Positions 6,021 through 10,038 of a DNA stretch of 10,038 nucleotides are shown piece after piece. The DNA lies in the NCBI GenBank assembly GCA_022361095.1, contig JAKSBO010000040.1, forward strand, positions 1-10,038. The letters are read 5' to 3'. Within the stretch, counting starts at the first letter, position 1; each line of letters starts with the position of its first letter. The stretch is from Desulfobacterales bacterium. GTDB taxonomy: Bacteria; Desulfobacterota; Desulfobacteria; Desulfobacterales; Desulfobacteraceae. A program made the position numbers and the translations under genes. Below the pieces are notes generated by a model that worked only from the letters and a program-made list of their open reading frames with translations, had not been told where the DNA came from and made no database searches.

Positions 6021-6764
6021 TTATTTTTTCGTGCGTCTCCTTCCGGCCATCAATTTGGTGCACGACGGGCAAAGATGATGGGCTTGTCTGGTCTGGCCGT
6101 GATCACATGTACTGCCGTCCACATGGGTGATAAACTGCGCTGTGGCATACCGGGTTCCGCAGGCGCTGCATCTTTCAAGGGGCAGGCGGCTTAAAACCTG
6201 ATCACCAATGGAAACGGTCCTGACATTGCCCCGGTCTTGAACGGTGATAAACCGGGTCGGGCATAAATTGGCACAGGATCCACACCCAATGCAGTCACCG
6301 TCGCCTGGCGCCACATGGGTAACGGTCCGGGTCTTAACCATGGCAATGGCCCTGGCGCCTATGATGTCGTTGCAAACCCGCACACAGAGCCTGCACCGGA
6401 TGCATCCATCCGGCTTTGGCGGTACCGGCACATTGAATTTTTCAGCCAGCTCCCGGATCCGCACTGAGTTGGGTGCCATGGAGAGCAGCCTGTCAAAGGC
6501 TTTTTGCCTGTGGGCCGTTACCCGGTCCGATTCAGTTCTGATTTCAAGCCCGGGTTTAACCTTAAGAATACAGGAGAGCATCACCACTTTTTTTCCTGAA
6601 TCCGGACCGGTTTCCACGCCGCAAAGGCGGCATGTTCCCGAAGGTTTCAGTGCCGGATGAAAACATAGGTAGGGGATGGGAATCCCGTGTTCCCGGGCGG
6701 TTTTAAAAACGGTGTCCCCTTCTTTTGCCGCCAGGGTTTGCCCGTTGATCGTGATATTAATCAT
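6021..6764 (-). CDS. HoxU/NuoG-N-like [2Fe-2S] and 2x[4Fe-4S] electron-transfer protein
   Basis: I choose ATG 6764 (247 residues, MINITINGQTL) over ATG 6773: AGGA lies 8 nt upstream of 6764, and the protein then starts as this family does. Residues 1-75 are a plant-type [2Fe-2S] domain with C34, C45, C48 and C65. Residues about 118-172 carry two [4Fe-4S] motifs, C121-C124-C127-C131 and C158-C161-C164-C168. Residues 199-235 hold two further CxxC pairs (C199/C202, C232/C235) that could form a zinc ribbon. In HoxU/NuoG a His-Cys3 cluster domain lies between the [2Fe-2S] and [4Fe-4S] parts; here that region (about 75-118) contains no cysteine. The protein should be a cytoplasmic electron wire linking the flavoprotein of this operon to a partner. 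It overlaps the CBS gene by 8 bp. It is too short to be a NuoG catalytic-type subunit, and no molybdopterin domain is present. Confidence 0.9.
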   Translation of the reverse strand: MINITINGQTLAAKEGDTVFKTAREHGIPIPYLCFHPALKPSGTCRLCGVETGPDSGKKVVMLSCILKVKPGLEIRTESDRVTAHRQKAFDRLLSMAPNSVRIRELAEKFNVPVPPKPDGCIRCRLCVRVCNDIIGARAIAMVKTRTVTHVAPGDGDCIGCGSCANLCPTRFITVQDRGNVRTVSIGDQVLSRLPLERCSACGTRYATAQFITHVDGSTCDHGQTRQAHHLCPSCTKLMAGRRRTKK

Positions 6765-7206
6765 GGGCTGCATCCTGCAGATCGGTTATGTAATCTTTCA
6801 GATAGTGAAGTTCCTGGGTCAATGCCCCCACGTGGGCCTTGACAAGATCTTCCAGGGCGACCATTGCGATGATTTTCTGCTCTCCCACCACAGGCAGGTG
6901 GCGAATCCGGGCTTTGATCATCATGGCCATGGCTGTATCCACTGAATCCTGCTCTTCTGCGACAATCAGCTTGGATGTCATGACTTTTTTAATGATCACC
7001 TGGTCGGTTCGTTCATCCGGAAACAGGATCTGGCAGCGGACCAGGTCCCTTTCCGTGAAAATACCCACGGGCATTTCATCGGCCATGACCACCACTGCAG
7101 AGACCCCATAGGCGGACATTTGCTGCAGGGCATGGGACACGGTCTGGTCGCCTTGTACCGTATAAAAATGCCCTACATTGCCTTTGATTAACTCCTTGAT
7201 TTTCAT
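6757..7206 (-). CDS. CBS-domain pair protein
   Basis: I start this gene at ATG 7206 (149 residues), not the longer ATG 7233: 7206 overlaps the preceding stop as ATGA and has GGAGGAG at 7212-7218, 5 nt upstream, whereas the extra nine residues of the long form look like untranslated leader. Two CBS motifs follow one another, about 12-62 (GVSAVVV, GIFTERDLVR) and 75-125 (VMTSKLIVAEE, IRHLPVV, MVALEDLVK). A C-terminal helix (about 126-147) could mediate dimerisation. CBS pairs form Bateman modules that usually bind adenosine ligands such as AMP, ATP, SAM or NAD(H), and the ligand cannot be predicted here. No catalytic or DNA-binding domain is present. Its place inside a redox operon, between the 72-residue gene and the HoxU-like gene, suggests that it senses energy or redox state for the complex. 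That role is inference. Confidence 0.92.
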   Translation of the reverse strand: MKIKELIKGNVGHFYTVQGDQTVSHALQQMSAYGVSAVVVMADEMPVGIFTERDLVRCQILFPDERTDQVIIKKVMTSKLIVAEEQDSVDTAMAMMIKARIRHLPVVGEQKIIAMVALEDLVKAHVGALTQELHYLKDYITDLQDAAHD

Positions 7207-7421
7207 TCTCTCTCCTCCAATGGTCTCAGGCAATCCTGGGGAAGCCGATGGGTGCCTTTACCTTCCAGGCTGACCTCCACCAGGGCGTCGGGGTCGTTCA
7301 CCGAGGTGTCGGGATCCACAATAACACCGCGGCAGCCTAAAAAATCATTCATATACGGTTCCCAGGCATCGTCCCGGGACGCTTTAAATACCTCTATTAT
7401 ATCTCCCCGTTGAAATGTCAT
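7203..7421 (-). CDS. 72-residue protein of unknown function in the redox operon
   Basis: The start ATG 7421 has a strong AGGAGG about 5 nt upstream, and the stop overlaps the CBS gene start by 4 bp (ATGA), so this is very likely a real translated gene. The product is acidic and soluble, with no signal peptide or membrane segment. It begins MTFQRGDIIEVFKASRDDAW and ends with a VEVSLEGKGTHRLPQDCLRPL stretch. The pattern of short beta strands (GDIIEVF, RGVIVD, ALVEVSL, HRLPQDCLRPL) resembles small SH3/KOW-like barrels, which often act as assembly or accessory factors, but I cannot assign a family. It follows the flavoprotein by 14 bp. A part in assembling or regulating the complex is possible but unproven. 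Confidence 0.8.
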   Translation of the reverse strand: MTFQRGDIIEVFKASRDDAWEPYMNDFLGCRGVIVDPDTSVNDPDALVEVSLEGKGTHRLPQDCLRPLEERE

Positions 7422-7435
7422 GTTTGCCTCCTGTG

Positions 7436-9598
7436 TTACATGGGTAAGGCACCGCTGTCGGCGATGGTTGCGATCGCAGACTCTCGGCGCAGGCAGTCAT
7501 TGCATAAAAGTTGCTTATTCACGGTCGGTGTCAGATTTCTGATTTTTCCGGCGATAAAGCGGGTGTATTCCAGGGAGCCCAGTTTGGCTCCGCAGGATTC
7601 ACAATACTGGATCGCCTGGCTGTTCAGGATGGTGCCGCAGAGTAAAAGCCTTCTGTGCCCGTCTTTTTCGTCAAGGATCAGTGCGTTGTTTTCACAATTG
7701 GCGGCACACGCGCCGCAGGTGATGCAGTTTTCCGCCGTTACCCTGAAATCGGTGGGGCCGCTTTCGTCAAAATCAAGATATCCCAGTTTCAAGGCATTAA
7801 GCCCCATTTTGTCCCGGCAGATATCCACGCAGGTGCCGCAACGGCGGCAGATGTCGCAGCGCAGGCACCGGGCCGCCTCCCGGCGGACATCGGCTTCTTC
7901 ATATCCCAGTTCCACCTGCTGGAATGTGGTCCTGCGCCGGTACAGGTTGAGCATGGGCATTCGGGGCGGCTTAATGGTCATTTTCCGGCTGGCCGTCATC
8001 TCACTAAGCGGTTCTGTTTTATGGCGCACCGGGGTTCTGGGGGCCCGGGGCTGGGGAATTCCGCGAAGATGGCGGTCAATGGCGTCTGCCGCTCTTTTAC
8101 CGCCGCCAATGGCTTCGATCACTGTGGCGGGACCGGATACCGCGTCTCCGGCGGCAAAGACGCCCGGCTGGGCTGTCTCCATACTGGCATGGTTGACATC
8201 TATGGTGCCCCGGCGGCTCCAGTTAATGCCGGTAAACGCTTCCATGCCTTTATTGTCCACATACTGGCCAATGGCGGAGATCACGGCATCGGCCCGGATT
8301 TCAAACTCCTGGCCCTCTATGGGGACCGGTGCCAGGCGGTTGGACCCTTTTTTGGCTTTCAGTTCCGCCTTGATACATGACAGGGCGTGAATATCATCTC
8401 CTTCACCTTTCACGGCGGCGGGAATGGTCAGAAAAGAGAATTCAATGCCTTCCTCTTCGGCCTGTTCCACCTCTTCCACATCGGCGGGCATCTGGTCCCG
8501 GGTCCGTCTATAGGCGATGGTCACGTGCTCGGCCCCCAGGCGAAGGCTGGTACGGGCCGCATCAATGGCCACGTTCCCGCCGCCTACCACCACGACATTT
8601 TTCCCCGGGCATTGGCGATCGCCAAGGGCAACATCCTTTAAAAAGCGAACCGCTTCAATGACTTTGGGAAAGTCTTTTTCGCCTTCAATGGCCAAAGTCC
8701 ATGCCCGATGGGCGCCGATGGCAATAAAATAGGCCTCAAAACCTTCCCGGTCCAATTCCTCTTTGGTGATATCTTTACCAAACCGGGTATTGTACCGGAT
8801 CTCTACACCCAGGGCTTCAATCATGGAGACTTCCCGGTCAATGACTTCCCTTGGCAGGCGGTACCTGGGGATGCCTACCATGAGCATGCCGCCGGATACG
8901 GGCAAAGCCTCAATAATTCTTACGCTGTACCCCATGAGTGCCAGATAGTAAGCACAGGAAAGTCCCCCGGGGCCCGCACCCACCACACACACCTTTTTAC
9001 CGTTGGCAGGTTTGGGCACAGGATTGGTATAGGCATAATCGGACATGGCGCGTTCGGCTGCAAAGGCTTTGAGGAATTTGATGGAGACGGGTTTATCAAT
9101 CCTGGCCCTGACACACATCATTTCGCAGGGCCGGGTGCAGATCAGGCCGCATACCCAGGGCAGGGGATTGTCCCGTCTGATCACCTCAATGGCCTGGTCA
9201 TCCTTTCCCTGGGCAATGAGTGCAAGATAGGCGGGGATGTCTATGCCCGCCGGGCAGGCCATCTGGCAGGGGGACGGGGCAAGTTTGCTGCAGTCACTGG
9301 TGGGACAGTTTCTGGTCTGGATATGGTTGGTAAATTCCTCCCGGTGGTCCGAGATAAATCCCTGGATCATCCGGCCGGCCTCCCGGGTCTTGGCGGGGCT
9401 CCCTGCATGCTCAAATGTCTTGGCCAATGCCTCGATGGCCGGCAGATGATCATCTCCTGCACTTCCTTCGGCAATCTCCTCGGCAAGCACCAGGATCTGT
9501 TCACAGATGCGTTGCCCTTTGGGATCCGGCAATCCTTTGGGGCCGATCAGGCCGGTCAGGTAATCAACGGTTTGTTTGACAGGGCAGATATCTTTCAT
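7436..9598 (-). CDS. GltD-type FAD/NAD(P) oxidoreductase with extra Fe-S modules
   Basis: This 720-residue protein is far longer than GltD (about 470). Residues 30-95 resemble the C-terminal iron-sulfur domain of NuoF, but the cluster cysteines are missing. Residues 98-165 are a GltD-type Fe-S region (C98, C103, C111, C115, C150, C154, C158, C162). Residues 200-515 are the flavoprotein core: FAD motif VVGAGPGGLSCAYYLA (205-220), nucleotide motif VVVVGGGNVAIDAARTS (335-351), basic RR at 364-365 that could favour NADPH, and AGDAVSGPATVIEAIGGG (483-500). Residues 578-635 bind further clusters (C578, C581, C584, C587, C590, C594, then C625, C628, C631, C635). The tail has CxxC pairs C666/C669 and C699/C702. 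It should pass electrons between NAD(P)H and Fe-S partners in the cytoplasm. AAGGAGG lies just before ATG 9598 and overlaps the preceding stop. Direction of flow and cofactor are not proven. Confidence 0.93.
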   Translation of the reverse strand: MKDICPVKQTVDYLTGLIGPKGLPDPKGQRICEQILVLAEEIAEGSAGDDHLPAIEALAKTFEHAGSPAKTREAGRMIQGFISDHREEFTNHIQTRNCPTSDCSKLAPSPCQMACPAGIDIPAYLALIAQGKDDQAIEVIRRDNPLPWVCGLICTRPCEMMCVRARIDKPVSIKFLKAFAAERAMSDYAYTNPVPKPANGKKVCVVGAGPGGLSCAYYLALMGYSVRIIEALPVSGGMLMVGIPRYRLPREVIDREVSMIEALGVEIRYNTRFGKDITKEELDREGFEAYFIAIGAHRAWTLAIEGEKDFPKVIEAVRFLKDVALGDRQCPGKNVVVVGGGNVAIDAARTSLRLGAEHVTIAYRRTRDQMPADVEEVEQAEEEGIEFSFLTIPAAVKGEGDDIHALSCIKAELKAKKGSNRLAPVPIEGQEFEIRADAVISAIGQYVDNKGMEAFTGINWSRRGTIDVNHASMETAQPGVFAAGDAVSGPATVIEAIGGGKRAADAIDRHLRGIPQPRAPRTPVRHKTEPLSEMTASRKMTIKPPRMPMLNLYRRRTTFQQVELGYEEADVRREAARCLRCDICRRCGTCVDICRDKMGLNALKLGYLDFDESGPTDFRVTAENCITCGACAANCENNALILDEKDGHRRLLLCGTILNSQAIQYCESCGAKLGSLEYTRFIAGKIRNLTPTVNKQLLCNDCLRRESAIATIADSGALPM

Positions 9599-9607
9599 TG
9601 CACCTCC

Positions 9608-10038
9608 TTAATAACTCGTATTTTCAAAGGAGGTGACGGATGCGGCATGGCGCTGCCTTCTGATCTGCGGCATCTGTTCAACCGGCCCGAATTCGAGGCA
9701 GCCTGTGGTGCAGTTGGTGACGCAAGCCGGTTTCAGGCCCTGGTCGATTCGGTCCATACAATAATCGCATTTTTCCACCTTGCCTGTTTCCTGGTTCCAC
9801 TGGGGGGCACCCCAGGGGCAGGATAAGATACAGGCTTTGCATCCCACACAAAGATCCTTGTCTATAAAGACAATGCCGTCCTTGCTGCGCTGCTGCATGG
9901 CACCGGTGGGGCAGGCTGAAACGCACCAGGGGTTTTCGCAATGAAAGCAGGACATGAAAATGAAAGAGATTTTGGGGACATTATCAATGGTTTTGGGACC
10001 CACCTGGATAATCTGGCAGGGTTTGGGACCGGGCGGCA
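9608..10038 (-). CDS. DMSO-reductase-beta/AorA-like [4Fe-4S] ferredoxin subunit, 5' end beyond window
   Basis: The frame is open to the right edge: upstream of GTG 10003 it reads PPGPKPCQIIQ without a stop. I therefore treat the gene as 5'-truncated and GTG 10003 as internal; 142 residues are visible. Cysteine groups in order are SCFHCENPWCVSACP, CVGCKACILSCPWG and CDYC-x11-CVTNC followed by TTGC. This is the layout of four-cluster ferredoxin subunits of molybdenum or tungsten oxidoreductases (DmsB, HybA, NrfC, AorA/BamC-like). The missing N-terminus should carry the first CxxCxxC group. Such proteins wire electrons from a catalytic subunit to a flavoprotein or membrane partner. The next gene, 9 bp downstream, is the flavoprotein, so the two probably form one complex. 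The catalytic subunit is most likely encoded upstream, outside the window. No twin-arginine signal can be judged, because the N-terminus is absent. Confidence 0.9.
   Translation of the reverse strand, partial: PPGPKPCQIIQVGPKTIDNVPKISFIFMSCFHCENPWCVSACPTGAMQQRSKDGIVFIDKDLCVGCKACILSCPWGAPQWNQETGKVEKCDYCMDRIDQGLKPACVTNCTTGCLEFGPVEQMPQIRRQRHAASVTSFENTSY

Noticed and set aside
7410-8390. A 326-codon open frame on the plus strand.
   Set aside because: It lies wholly antisense to the 720-residue flavoprotein, has no family features, and its composition is that of a shadow frame.
9623-9664. An AAAGGAGGTG sequence followed by ATG on the plus strand, resembling a start site.
   Set aside because: The ATG opens a frame that stops after seven codons and lies antisense to the ferredoxin gene.
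8708-9826. A 372-codon open frame on the plus strand.
   Set aside because: It is antisense to two clearly recognised Fe-S/flavoprotein genes, is Gly/His-rich without domain motifs, and has no sensible ribosome site.
10001-10003. GTG as the start of the ferredoxin gene.
   Set aside because: The frame is open upstream to the window edge with family-like residues, and the first cysteine group of this family would be missing.

Overview
Every gene I can support lies on the minus strand, so the window reads right to left (10038 to 1). Gene content suggests an anaerobic, sulfate-reducer-like bacterium, most plausibly a member of the Desulfobacteraceae and relatives (Desulfobacterota). The reasons are several multi-cluster iron-sulfur electron-transfer proteins, a GltD-type flavoprotein fused to extra Fe-S modules, a TauE/SafE-type membrane protein, an NtrC-class two-component system and a MoeA-like molybdopterin-binding protein. 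This taxonomic call is inference; no rRNA or marker gene is present.

Region 1 (10038 to 6021) is a tightly packed redox operon. In order it holds a four-cluster-type [4Fe-4S] ferredoxin subunit cut by the window edge, a 720-residue FAD/NAD(P)-dependent oxidoreductase with Fe-S modules at both ends, a 72-residue unknown protein, a CBS-pair protein, and a 247-residue [2Fe-2S]/2x[4Fe-4S] protein resembling the N-terminus of HoxU/NuoG. Spacing is 9 bp, 14 bp, a 4-bp ATGA overlap and an 8-bp overlap. The design looks like a modified NADH-dehydrogenase input module in which a GltD-type flavoprotein takes the place of NuoF. The catalytic subunit it serves is probably encoded off the right edge. A molybdenum or tungsten enzyme is one option.

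Region 2 (5906 to 4131) holds a TauE/SafE-family membrane protein with a signal peptide, then a small three-segment membrane protein. An 11-bp stem hairpin lies between them and another hairpin lies upstream.

Region 3 (4130 to 609) is a signalling operon: a small polytopic membrane protein with clustered histidines, an NtrB-like PAS histidine kinase coupled by an ATGA overlap, and an NtrC-class sigma-54 activator 3 bp further on. Upstream of it is the clearest promoter in the window, a consensus -10 with 17-bp spacing. A 15-bp palindrome overlies the spacer and -35, and a second inverted repeat lies just upstream.

Region 4 (608 to 1) is a 150-bp AT-rich gap followed by the first 152 codons of a MoeA-like molybdopterin-binding protein that runs off the left edge. 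The most interesting points are the remodelled NuoF/NuoG-like pair with matching Cys-rich tails, the histidine-bearing membrane protein coupled to the kinase, and the structured promoter region at 4045-4111. No rRNA, tRNA, CRISPR array, transposon or integrase was seen.
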